10,364 nucleotides of DNA from Chloroflexota bacterium (GCA_021796375.1 JAJYJF010000039.1:1-10364); one strand, 5' to 3'. Counted from the stretch's first letter, positions 1-7,210 are shown. Numbers and translations are program-made. The notes: a model not told the origin generated them from the letters alone.

Positions 1-164
1 AGCTCTTCGACCGCCAGCACCTGGACCGCTGGGAAGCCCAGGGCGCGAAGGATATCAACGAGCGCGCTCGAGCCAAGACGGTGGCCCTCATGGAATCGCA
101 CAAGGTCGCCCCGCTGCCCGATCCGGCTGAGGCCGAGATCGAAGCGGTCCTGCAGCATCGATAA
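1..164 (+). CDS. MttB-family (trimethylamine methyltransferase-like) protein, C-terminal end only
   Basis: Reading from base 3, an open frame of 53 codons ends at TAA 162-164; the start lies outside the window. The segment begins LFDRQHLDRWEAQGAKDINE and continues through a helical stretch with an ERARAK run to a short acidic tail (AEAEIEAVLQHR). This pattern (LFDR, then W-x-x-x-G-x-KD, then ERA-x-x-K, then a PLPDP turn and an acidic final helix) resembles the C-termini of the MttB superfamily. That superfamily includes pyrrolysine-containing trimethylamine:corrinoid methyltransferases and many non-pyrrolysine members, of which glycine-betaine:corrinoid methyltransferase is the studied example. 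The diagnostic active-site region is not in the window, so pyrrolysine status and substrate cannot be judged. A strong hairpin follows the stop codon, so it probably ends its own transcript before the importer operon. The family call rests on only 53 residues. Confidence 0.75.
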   Translation, partial: LFDRQHLDRWEAQGAKDINERARAKTVALMESHKVAPLPDPAEAEIEAVLQHR

Positions 165-181
165 ACCTGACCGGTGGGGAA

Positions 182-222
182 AATTGGCCTGGCATGCTCT
201 CGAACCGCATGCCAGGCCAGTT
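182..222 (+). terminator. Strong hairpin after the MttB-family gene, probable terminator
   Basis: Bases 185-197 and 207-219 are perfect reverse complements (13 bp, arm TGGCCTGGCATGC) around a 9-nt loop. Pairing extends outward to 182/222 with one G-U pair, giving about 16 bp. It starts 18 nt after the upstream stop codon. An A-run precedes it, but no proper T-run follows, so intrinsic termination is likely rather than proven. It could also protect the 3' end of the transcript. Confidence 0.6.
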
Positions 223-434
223 AGGCAAAGGTCATTCTACTCGCGCAGTTTCAACGAGCCTGGATACTCCAGAATCTTGGGGCAAAGATATTTCAGGATC
301 CCCGGGATTTCACAGGCTCATGAAAGTCTCTCTTCAAGCGGAAAGGAGGCGTACAGGGGACAACTGGACTCGTAACGGCTCTTCCCAGGTCTCCCGCATT
401 ATCTTTATTCTTGACCAGATTATGGAGGATTAAG
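223..434 (+). other. Leader/intergenic region before the first binding-protein gene
   Basis: No convincing gene is seen in these 212 bases. Short open frames overlap the region but lack coding character and a plausible ribosome site. It holds a small hairpin (CTGGA-TAC-TCCAG, around 260-272), a compact dyad ATCCC-C-GGGAT near 300, and a full-strength Shine-Dalgarno-like AAAGGAGG at 342-349 with no ATG, GTG or TTG at a usable distance. I could not find a good sigma70 promoter here, although the operon presumably starts in this interval. Confidence 0.5.
424..428 (+). promoter_or_regulatory. Ribosome binding site GGAGG for the first binding lipoprotein
   Basis: GGAGG lies 6 nt before ATG 435. 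It decides the start: an in-frame ATG at 411 would add eight residues in front of a normal lipoprotein signal peptide and has no comparable site upstream. Confidence 0.85.
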
Positions 435-2093
435 ATGAGAAGCAATTCCCCGAACGACCTCGGAAAGCGCACGTCTTGGGTTATCATCGCTATTGCTGTT
501 CTCGCCCTTTTACTGCAAGCTTGCGGGGCCTCCACCCCCACCCCAACTCAAGCGCCATCCCCTACCCAACCGCCGGTCTCTCAACCCTCTGCCGCCCCCA
601 CATCGGCTCCTCTCCAACCCACAACTCCGCCAACCGCGGCCCCAATCTCAACCCCGGTCGCCGCGCAATCAGGCGTGATCCGGGTAGCTGTCCAGCCGGT
701 GGTGCAGACCGATCCGGCCAAGATCTCGTCTGACCCGGAAGTGCTGTTTGCCGACCAGGTGTACGATTACCTGGTTGACGTCACCCCCAAGAACACCATC
801 GCGCCGCGCCTGGCCACAAAGTGGACGGTAAGCCCCGACGGCAAGACTTATGTCTTCACCCTGGCCGATGGGGTGACCTTCCATGACGGCAGCCCCTTCA
901 GCGCCCAGGATGTCGTCTGGACGTTTAACCGGCTGCGCGATCCGGCCGCCAAGCTGCCCACGAGCAACCTCTACGCCAATATCGCCGATATTAAAGCTAC
1001 CGGGAATCTCGAAGTCACCTTTACCCTCAAGGAATCGAACCCGTTCTTCCTGTACGACCTGAGCGATAACCACGCGCTGATCATCAAAAACGGCACCACC
1101 GATGAGACCAATAAGTTCAACGGCACGGGTCCCTTCAAGGTCAAGTCTTACAGCCCGGAAGACCGCATGGTGCTCGTGGCCAACGACAAGTATTTTATCA
1201 AGGGCGAACCCAAGCTGGCCGGGATCGAGTTCATCTACTTCAATGACCAGACCGCCATGGTGGACGCGCTCAAAGGCGGCCAGGTCGATCTGGTGATGGC
1301 ACTCTCGACCGACCTCTACACCAGCCTGAAAGGGGAGAGCGGGCTGACCCTGCTGGAAGCGCCGACCAACCAGTTCGACCTGGTGCGGCTGCGTGCGGAT
1401 CGCAAACCCGGGAGCGACCCGCGCGTGATGCAGGCTTTCAAGCTGGCAACCGACCGCGAAGCCGTCTTCAAACTGGTCATGCAGGGATACGGCCGCATCG
1501 GGCGCGACAGCCCTATCGGTCCGATGTACACGCAGTACTACTCCGAAGATACGCCCCTCCCTGCTCGTGACGTCGCCCAGGCGAAGAAGCTTCTGGCTGA
1601 AGCCGGCTATCCCAACGGCCTTACCATGGACCTCTACGTCCCCGATACCGGCAACCGGCCTAATCTGGCCACCGTGCTCAAGCAGCAGTGGTCTGAGGCC
1701 GGGATCAACGTGAACATTAAGGTCGAGCCGGAGAGCGTCTATTACGGCGACAACGGCTGGCTGCAGGTTGACCTGGGCATCACCGGCTGGGGATCGCGTC
1801 CCTACCCGCAGTTTTATCTGACCACCATGCTGACCTGCGGCGCCGAATGGAACGAATCGCACTATTGCAATAAAGATTTTGACGCCCTGGTCAAGACCGC
1901 TGGGACGACGATGGATGAGGCCCAGCGGGTTGACGCCTACAAGCAAATCCAGAAGATGCTCATCGAGAGCGGCCCGGTCATCATCCCGTACTTCTACACC
2001 CAGCTGGGTGCGATCAACAGCAAGTTCCAGGGATTTGAGATGAAGTCCTTCTCCGGACGCTCCGACCTGTTCAACGTCAGCCTGGCTCAATAG
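435..2093 (+). CDS. ABC importer substrate-binding lipoprotein, family 5 (DppA/OppA type)
   Basis: A 552-residue extracellular binding protein that should capture the ligand and deliver it to the permeases encoded downstream. The N-terminus has a basic start (GKR), a hydrophobic segment at about 15-27, and a lipobox LLQAC with the lipidated cysteine at residue 30. A Pro/Thr/Ser/Ala/Gln-rich linker then runs to about residue 78, which would tether the domain off the membrane. The mature domain begins around VIRVAVQPVV and carries the family-5 signature region at about 125-165 (LATKWTVSPDGKTYVFTL, then DGVTFHDGSPFSAQDVVWTF). Late in the protein comes the usual CNKDFDALV-type segment, followed by PVIIPYFY and a short tail. 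Full length for the family. The start at 435 is chosen for its GGAGG site. It is the first gene of a four-gene set; the next gene begins 15 nt after its stop. Family 5 takes peptides, but also opines, nickel chelates, sugars and other solutes, so the ligand is unknown. Confidence 0.93.
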   Translation: MRSNSPNDLGKRTSWVIIAIAVLALLLQACGASTPTPTQAPSPTQPPVSQPSAAPTSAPLQPTTPPTAAPISTPVAAQSGVIRVAVQPVVQTDPAKISSDPEVLFADQVYDYLVDVTPKNTIAPRLATKWTVSPDGKTYVFTLADGVTFHDGSPFSAQDVVWTFNRLRDPAAKLPTSNLYANIADIKATGNLEVTFTLKESNPFFLYDLSDNHALIIKNGTTDETNKFNGTGPFKVKSYSPEDRMVLVANDKYFIKGEPKLAGIEFIYFNDQTAMVDALKGGQVDLVMALSTDLYTSLKGESGLTLLEAPTNQFDLVRLRADRKPGSDPRVMQAFKLATDREAVFKLVMQGYGRIGRDSPIGPMYTQYYSEDTPLPARDVAQAKKLLAEAGYPNGLTMDLYVPDTGNRPNLATVLKQQWSEAGINVNIKVEPESVYYGDNGWLQVDLGITGWGSRPYPQFYLTTMLTCGAEWNESHYCNKDFDALVKTAGTTMDEAQRVDAYKQIQKMLIESGPVIIPYFYTQLGAINSKFQGFEMKSFSGRSDLFNVSLAQ

Positions 2094-2108
2094 CTTTCAT
2101 CTTTCAGG

Positions 2109-2996
2109 ATGACGGTCAAAGTTTCGACCACGAATACCATTGCTGCCCCGCGCGCGGGGCAGCAATGGATCATCGCTTTTAGAAGGTTGTACTCGAGACC
2201 GGCATCGGCCATCGGGACGACCATTTTCTTGCTGTTCCTGCTTGCCGCGCTGTTTGGGCCGTTGATTGCTCCATATGGCGAAAACCAATCGATCGCCGAC
2301 GACGCGCTGACGCCCCCTTCTGCCGCCCACTGGTTCGGGGTGGATAACCTGGGACGAGACGTCTTCAGCCGGGTGATTCTGGGCGCGCGCGACATTACCA
2401 CCCTCTCAGGGCTGGGGACCCTCCTGGCGGTGGTCGCGGGGACGCTGGTTGGGCTCCTCTCCGGGTACCGCGGCGGCTGGGTCGACGAAATCGTCATGCG
2501 GCTGTTCGACAGTTTGCTGGCCATGCCCGCCCTGCTGCTGGCCTTGCTCCTGCTCGGGGTGCTCGGCCCGTCGCGAGGGAGCATCCTGCTGGTGATCGTC
2601 GTCGTCTACACGCCGATCGTCGCCCGCGTGGTGCGCAGCGTCGTCCTCTCCGTGAAGACAAAACCATACGTTGAAGCGGCCCGTCTCCAGGGTGAATCGC
2701 TCAGCCGCATCCTTTTCCGTGAAATATTACCCTCTGCCTTGCCGGCGCTTACCGTGGAGGCGGCTCTGCGCTTCTCGTACGCGATTTTCCTGGTCGCCTC
2801 ATTGGGGTTCCTTGGGGTCGGCGTCCAGCCGCCCAGCCCAAACTGGGGGCTCATGGTCAAGGAAGCCCGGGATAACATTAACCAGGCGCCATGGGGATTG
2901 TATTTCCCGGCCGGCGCGATCTCGGTCGTCGTGATCGGCGCCAACTTGATGGCTGATGGCATTAAACGCGTCCTCCTCTCTACCGACCGTGAATGA
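2109..2996 (+). CDS. ABC importer permease, DppC/OppC family
   Basis: A 295-residue inner-membrane permease, one half of the translocation channel. About six membrane segments can be read (roughly 36-54, 97-119, 134-152, 157-178, 218-238 and 264-284). After the first segment comes the DppC-type motif HWFGVDNLGRDVFSRVILGAR (about 74-94). The cytoplasmic EAA loop, which docks on the ATPase, is at about 189-211 (EAARLQG, then ILFREILPSALPAL). The C-terminal GVQPPSPNWGLMVKEAR block (about 238-254) is typical of DppC/OppC. Length is normal. The ATG at 2109 follows the binding-protein stop by 15 nt and has only a short AGG directly before it, so translation is probably coupled to the upstream gene. 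It overlaps the following ATPase gene. Placement of the C-type permease straight after the binding protein, with the B-type permease last, departs from the usual A-B-C-D-F order. Confidence 0.94.
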   Translation: MTVKVSTTNTIAAPRAGQQWIIAFRRLYSRPASAIGTTIFLLFLLAALFGPLIAPYGENQSIADDALTPPSAAHWFGVDNLGRDVFSRVILGARDITTLSGLGTLLAVVAGTLVGLLSGYRGGWVDEIVMRLFDSLLAMPALLLALLLLGVLGPSRGSILLVIVVVYTPIVARVVRSVVLSVKTKPYVEAARLQGESLSRILFREILPSALPALTVEAALRFSYAIFLVASLGFLGVGVQPPSPNWGLMVKEARDNINQAPWGLYFPAGAISVVVIGANLMADGIKRVLLSTDRE

Positions 2997-5079
2997 ATTG
3001 AACGCAGCCAACCCGATCCTGAGCATTGAAGGCCTGACGGTCGGCTACCGGCAGGACAAAACCTGGCTGGAAGCCGTCCGGGAAATAACCTTTTCCATCC
3101 GCGCGGGAGAGACCTACGCCCTGGTCGGTGAGAGCGGCTCCGGGAAAACTACCCTGGCCCTGGCGGTCATGCGCTATCTTCCCGAGAACGGTGCGATCCT
3201 GAAGGGAAGAATCCAGCTGGCCGGGCGAGACCTGGTTGGGCTGAGCCTGGATGAGATGCGCTCGGTATGGGGGAAAGAAATTGCGCTCGTCCCGCAGAAC
3301 CCGCAGTCATCGCTCAATCCATCCCTTCGGGTTGGCGAGCAGATGGCCGAAACGCTGCGCCACCACCAGGGGCTGAGCGGCGCCGCCGCCGGCGCCCGCG
3401 TGGTAGATCTCCTCGCGAGGGTGCATATCGCCGACCCCGAGCGGGTGGCTTCAAGCTACCCGCACCAGATCAGCGGCGGGATGCAGCAGCGGGTGATGAT
3501 CGCCATGGCGCTTTCCACCGAGCCGCTTCTGCTGATTCTGGATGAGCCGACCACCAGCCTGGATGTCACGACCCAGGCGGTGATCCTCGACCTGATCAGC
3601 GAGTTGATCCACGGCCGCCAGACCGCCGCGCTGTATGTGACCCACAACCTGGGCGTCGTTTCCCAGCTGTGCGACCGGATCGCGGTCCTTTATGCGGGAG
3701 AGCTGGTCGAAGATGCCGCCACGGCCGACCTGTTTCGCCAGCCGCTTCATCCATACAGCCAGGGCCTGATTGACAGCGTCCCGCGCTTGGGCGCGTCGAA
3801 GGATAAGGGGCAGCTGCGATCGATCAAGGGGCAGATCCCCCCGCTCTGGGAGCGGGAGGCCGGCTGCATCTTCGCGGCGCGGTGCCCTGTGGCGGTCGAG
3901 ATTTGCGCCCAGCGCCCCCCGCTCTACATGCCGGAGGCTGGCCGCTGGTCGCGCTGCCACCGCTGGAAGGAGATCCTGGACGGTCAGATCGTCCTCACCC
4001 AGGATCTGCCGCCCGTTCAGAAGACCCGTGAAGCGCGAACCGCTCCTGACCCGACCCCGGTGCTGAAGGTGGATCACCTCAGCACCCACTACCCGGTCGC
4101 GCGCTCGCTGACCGAGTGGCTTGCCAGGCGCCCCCCGCGCAAGGTCCGCGCGGTCGATGGGGTCAGCCTGGAGATCCCGCACGGCAAGACGCTTGGCCTG
4201 GTTGGGGAGAGCGGCAGCGGAAAGACAACGCTTGCCCGGACGATCATGGGCCTGGAGTGCCGCAACGGCGGCACGGTCGAGCTGTTGAACTTCTCGCTCC
4301 CGGCGGATCTCTCCAGGCGTGACCTGGAATCCCTCCGCCACCTTCAGATGGTCTTCCAGAACCCCGAGGAAGCCTTCAACCCGTACGTCACCATCGGAGA
4401 AACGCTGAGCCTTCCGCTCCGCACGCTGGCGGGAAAATCGGCGAAAGCGGCCGCGGCGGAGGTCGAGGGACTGCTCACCGCCGTGCGCCTGCCGGGTGCG
4501 TACGCCAGGCGGCTGCCGACCCAGTTGAGCGGCGGCGAGCTCCAACGGGTGGCGATCGCACGCGCCTTCGTCTCCAACCCGGATCTGCTCGTCGGCGATG
4601 AGCCCGTCTCATCGCTGGATGTCTCCGTCCAGGCTTCGATCTTGAACCTGCTCGATGAGATGCAGGTCGAGCACGGCAGTTCCTTGCTGCTCATCTCGCA
4701 CGATCTGGCGGTGGTCGGGTATCTGGCCGACATCATCGCCGTGATTTACCTGGGCCGCCTGATGGAGGTCGCGAATGCCGCAGACCTGTTTGAACCCCCC
4801 TACCATCCTTACACGGAAGCGCTGCTCTCCGCCGTCCCACAAATCGACATGGGCGCCAAAGGGAATCGCGTCCGGCTGCAGGGTGAGATCCCCAGCCCGA
4901 TGAATGTGCCGGGGGGATGTCCCTTCCACACCCGCTGCCCGCATTTCCTGGGCGATATTTGCGTCCAGCAAGCGCCTCCCTGGCAGGTACACGAAAAAAC
5001 CGGCAAGCGCAGCTTCTGCCATATCCCCCTCGATGAGCTGGCCGCGTCGCAGAAGCGCGTGCTGGGATCAGAAAATTAG
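2956..5079 (+). CDS. Fused two-domain ABC importer ATPase (DppD-DppF fusion)
   Basis: A 707-residue protein holding both nucleotide-binding subunits of a Dpp/Opp importer, which are usually separate proteins of about 320-340 residues. Domain 1 has Walker A GESGSGKT (58-65), Q-loop PQNPQSSLNP, signature ISGGMQQ (172-178), Walker B LILDEP (to 198) and the H-loop His at 230. Domain 2 has Walker A GESGSGKT (417-424), Q-loop FQNPEEAFNP, signature LSGGELQ (524-530), Walker B LLVGDEP (to 550) and His 582. Each domain ends in an oligopeptide-transporter C-terminal extension with four cysteines: 304, 310, 317, 334 and 655, 661, 669, 688. Equivalent cysteines bind a 4Fe-4S cluster in some DppD-type proteins, as I recall it. 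Both ATP sites look intact. The start is uncertain: ATG 2956 overlaps the permease gene by 41 nt, and GTG 2989, overlapping by 8 nt, is a reasonable alternative. Neither has a clear ribosome site, which fits translational coupling. The next gene abuts directly. Confidence 0.94.
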   Translation: MALNASSSLPTVNELNAANPILSIEGLTVGYRQDKTWLEAVREITFSIRAGETYALVGESGSGKTTLALAVMRYLPENGAILKGRIQLAGRDLVGLSLDEMRSVWGKEIALVPQNPQSSLNPSLRVGEQMAETLRHHQGLSGAAAGARVVDLLARVHIADPERVASSYPHQISGGMQQRVMIAMALSTEPLLLILDEPTTSLDVTTQAVILDLISELIHGRQTAALYVTHNLGVVSQLCDRIAVLYAGELVEDAATADLFRQPLHPYSQGLIDSVPRLGASKDKGQLRSIKGQIPPLWEREAGCIFAARCPVAVEICAQRPPLYMPEAGRWSRCHRWKEILDGQIVLTQDLPPVQKTREARTAPDPTPVLKVDHLSTHYPVARSLTEWLARRPPRKVRAVDGVSLEIPHGKTLGLVGESGSGKTTLARTIMGLECRNGGTVELLNFSLPADLSRRDLESLRHLQMVFQNPEEAFNPYVTIGETLSLPLRTLAGKSAKAAAAEVEGLLTAVRLPGAYARRLPTQLSGGELQRVAIARAFVSNPDLLVGDEPVSSLDVSVQASILNLLDEMQVEHGSSLLLISHDLAVVGYLADIIAVIYLGRLMEVANAADLFEPPYHPYTEALLSAVPQIDMGAKGNRVRLQGEIPSPMNVPGGCPFHTRCPHFLGDICVQQAPPWQVHEKTGKRSFCHIPLDELAASQKRVLGSEN

Positions 5080-6039
5080 ATGGCTAAATACCTCCTCCGC
5101 CGGCTTGGCTTTTTGATCGTGACGGTTGTGCTCACGTCCATGATCGTCTTTGTGATCACCCAATGGCTGCCGGGTGATGTCTGCCGGGTTATTCTCGGAC
5201 GCGAGGTTGGGGAGACGGTCCTGGAAGCCTGCCGGGTGAAGCTGGGCTTGAACGATCCCGCCCCCCTCCGGTACATTCGCTGGCTGGTCAACTTCGTTCA
5301 GGGCAACTGGGGCGATTCCTACAGCGTCCAGACGGCAATCAAGCCATTTGTCTTGCAGCGGCTGCGCAATTCGGCGATGCTTGGGCTGGTGACCCTGGTC
5401 ATCTCGGTGCCCCTGGGGGTGCTGCTCGGGGTGATCGCCGCCTTGAAAGAGAACAAGTGGATCGATAACGCCATCAACGTGCTCTCGCTCTCGGTGGTTG
5501 GACTGCCGGAGTTCGTCACCGGGATCGTTCTGATCCAGTTCCTTTCCTTTGGACTGCGCAGCATGGGGCTGCCCTTCCTGCCAGCGAATTCATCGATCGA
5601 ACCGCATGCCAGCTTTGCCCAGGCGCTGCCCATGCTGATTCTTCCCGCCATAACCGCCACGCTGGTCCTGCTCGCTTATATCGCTCGCCTCACCCGTGCG
5701 GGGGTGATCGAAGAGCTCAAGAAACCCTACGTCCGCACGGCGGCGCTCAAGGGGCTGCCGTACCGGGAAGTGATCTTCAAACATGTGCTGCGCAACGCGC
5801 TGCTGCCGACCATCACCGTCATCGCGATCAGCATTGGGTGGCTGATTTCAGGGATCGTGGTGATCGAGAATGTTTTCAATTACCCGGGGCTCGGGCGGCT
5901 GCTGATTTTCGCCATCGACCGCCGCGATCTGCCGCTCATCCAGGCGGTGGTCATGGTGACCGTGCTTACGCTCACTTCCGCCAACCTGATTGCCGACCTG
6001 CTGTACGCGTACTTGAACCCGAAGATCCGGTTGGGGTAA
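5080..6039 (+). CDS. ABC importer permease, DppB/OppB family
   Basis: A 319-residue inner-membrane permease, partner of the DppC-type subunit. The N-terminus (MAKYLLRRLGFLIVTVVLTS, then an LPGD turn at about 30-33) is typical of DppB/OppB. Further membrane segments can be read at about 99-121, 136-157, 183-203, 245-265 and 288-310. The EAA loop is at about 220-243 (TAALKGLPYREVIFKHVLRN, then ALLP), followed by the family block IENVFNYPGLGRLL (262-275). The ATG directly follows the TAG of the ATPase gene, with only a weak GGGA upstream, so expression is probably by coupling on the same transcript. It is the last gene of the importer set, an unusual place for the B permease. Its stop is 19 nt from the stop of the convergent nucleoside hydrolase gene. 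Confidence 0.94.
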   Translation: MAKYLLRRLGFLIVTVVLTSMIVFVITQWLPGDVCRVILGREVGETVLEACRVKLGLNDPAPLRYIRWLVNFVQGNWGDSYSVQTAIKPFVLQRLRNSAMLGLVTLVISVPLGVLLGVIAALKENKWIDNAINVLSLSVVGLPEFVTGIVLIQFLSFGLRSMGLPFLPANSSIEPHASFAQALPMLILPAITATLVLLAYIARLTRAGVIEELKKPYVRTAALKGLPYREVIFKHVLRNALLPTITVIAISIGWLISGIVVIENVFNYPGLGRLLIFAIDRRDLPLIQAVVMVTVLTLTSANLIADLLYAYLNPKIRLG

Positions 6040-6058
6040 GCGCCAGAGCCCGGTCGCT

Positions 6059-6976
6059 TCACGCCAAAGCCAGCCGCATCAGATCGAAAAAACGGTCGCG
6101 GTCGATTTCGGTGACCACGCGCGCATTGGGTTTGCGGCCGGTCAGGCCCTGCCAATCGACAACCGTCTGGCCGCGCGTCATGCGCCCAGAAAGCTCGATT
6201 TCCACGAAGTGCATCTCCTGGCGCCGGACGATCTCAGGCTCCAGCGCCACCGCCATCGCCAGGGGATCGGGTGTTGAAAGGCGCTGCTCGCCGCCCACGT
6301 CTAATAAGTGTTTCCGGATGGTCCGGCGGAACATCTCGGCGCGCGGCGAATCGAGGCTCGCAAGCTTCGCCACCTGCTCCTGCGGGAGGCTGTGCGCCAA
6401 TGCGGTCTCCCACGGGACCAGGGTAATCTCCGGCCAGCGATCGAAGACCACGGCTGCGCCTTCCGGGTCGCAATAAAAATTGTATTCGGAGGCGCGCTCC
6501 CAAGAATTCCCCTGGGCGTAGATCGCCCCGCCCATCACCACCAATCGTTTGAACTTTTGAGGGAGGTCGGGCTCGAGGATGGTAGCGACGGCCAGGTTGG
6601 TCAGCGGCCCGATCGCGACCAGCGTGATCTCCCCGGGGGCCGCCTGCGCGTGCCGGATCAGAGCCAGGGCAGCCTTTTCTTGCTCGAGCGGATAGCTGGA
6701 AGGCGGATAACCGCTGTCGCCCAGGCCATCCATCCCGTGGGAAATCGCGCGGTGCGGGGTGGGGATGACCAGCCCATCCGCGCAGCCCTGATAGATCGGA
6801 ACGCGCCGGCCGATCACATCCAGGATGATCCCGGCATTCTGAGCTGCCCGCTCCACCGCTACGTTCCCTGCGACCGTAGTCAGGGCTTCGACGTGCGTGC
6901 CGGGATAGGCAAAAGCGAGCATGATGGCCTGCGCGTCGTCTACACCTGGATCTGTGTCGATGATAATCCGTTGCAT
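6059..6976 (-). CDS. Inosine/uridine-preferring nucleoside hydrolase family protein
   Basis: A 305-residue cytoplasmic protein, full length for the family, which hydrolyses the N-glycosidic bond of ribonucleosides to free base and ribose. The N-terminal calcium and ribose site is intact: DTDPGVDDA at 7-15 (Asp7, 9, 13, 14). Also present are HGMDG at 80-84, GPLTNLA at 123-129 supplying the calcium-binding Thr126, and GN...ASEYNFYCDPE with Asn157, Glu164 and Asn166 as ribose-binding residues. The last calcium ligand is Asp237 in TPDPLAMA. In the classical IU-type enzymes the residue before that Asp is the catalytic His (HD); here it is Pro236, so base specificity and leaving-group activation may differ. 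ATG at 6974-6976 has GGGAG 5 nt upstream and a matching promoter at 7015-7042, so it is probably transcribed on its own. It is convergent with the importer. A salvage role is inferred; the exact nucleoside is unknown. Confidence 0.93.
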   Translation of the reverse strand: MQRIIIDTDPGVDDAQAIMLAFAYPGTHVEALTTVAGNVAVERAAQNAGIILDVIGRRVPIYQGCADGLVIPTPHRAISHGMDGLGDSGYPPSSYPLEQEKAALALIRHAQAAPGEITLVAIGPLTNLAVATILEPDLPQKFKRLVVMGGAIYAQGNSWERASEYNFYCDPEGAAVVFDRWPEITLVPWETALAHSLPQEQVAKLASLDSPRAEMFRRTIRKHLLDVGGEQRLSTPDPLAMAVALEPEIVRRQEMHFVEIELSGRMTRGQTVVDWQGLTGRKPNARVVTEIDRDRFFDLMRLALA

Positions 6977-6981
6977 ATGCG

Positions 6982-6986
6982 CTCCC
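6982..6986 (-). promoter_or_regulatory. Ribosome binding site of the nucleoside hydrolase gene
   Basis: On the minus strand this reads GGGAG, 5 nt before the ATG at 6976. It supports that start. Confidence 0.75.
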
Positions 6987-7014
6987 GCGAATTGGAATAA
7001 TGCCCAGCCATCCG

Positions 7015-7042
7015 ATTATAGCCGAAATGGCTCCGCGCTCAA
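7015..7042 (-). promoter_or_regulatory. Sigma70-type promoter for the nucleoside hydrolase gene
   Basis: Read on the minus strand: a TTGAGC -35 element (7037-7042), a 16-bp spacer, and a perfect TATAAT -10 element (7015-7020). Transcription would start near 7008, giving a leader of about 30 nt that includes the GGGAG ribosome site. Geometry, position and direction all fit; I inferred it by eye only. Confidence 0.65.
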
Positions 7043-7071
7043 CTGCCCATGCCCGCGACAGTCAGATGCTG

Positions 7072-7112
7072 AACCGCGCACCCGCATCTACCCTTTGCGT
7101 CCCCGCGCGGTT
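7072..7112. repeat. 8-bp inverted repeat between the divergent promoters
   Basis: AACCGCGC (7072-7079) and GCGCGGTT (7105-7112) are perfect reverse complements separated by 25 nt. The arms are 33 bp apart centre to centre, close to three helical turns, so both would face the same side of the DNA. It lies about 30 bp upstream of the -35 of the leftward promoter. It could be a split operator or a large-loop hairpin. In a GC-rich region an 8-bp match of this kind can also arise by chance. Confidence 0.35.
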
Positions 7113-7210
7113 GACCATGCCGGCCGCTGCGCCGCGCTCGAACGCTTTTCGGCTGATCCCCAGCCTGTTCCAATGGCCGGAAATATGGTTCAATACGAGA
7201 AATAGGTTTA

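Noticed and set aside
194..433. 79-codon open frame in the leader, with internal ATG 319 as an alternative start
   Set aside because: It begins inside the hairpin, has no ribosome site, and its sequence looks non-coding; the AAAGGAGG lies inside it and not before it.
669..2090. 473-codon minus-strand open frame opposite the first binding-protein gene
   Set aside because: It is antisense to a clearly recognisable family-5 binding protein; long antisense frames are expected in GC-rich coding DNA.
3451..4545. 364-codon minus-strand open frame opposite the fused ATPase
   Set aside because: The + strand frame has every ABC ATPase motif; the antisense product is rich in Arg, Gly and Ala and shows no domain.
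6038..6059. AAGCGCC / GGTCGCTT stem between the convergent genes as a bidirectional terminator
   Set aside because: It is only about 7 bp with a bulged base and has no T-run on either strand; too weak to call.
5838..7000. Two + strand open frames (212 and 230 codons) opposite the nucleoside hydrolase
   Set aside because: The minus-strand frame holds the full nucleoside hydrolase motif set with its own ribosome site and promoter; these are antisense shadows.
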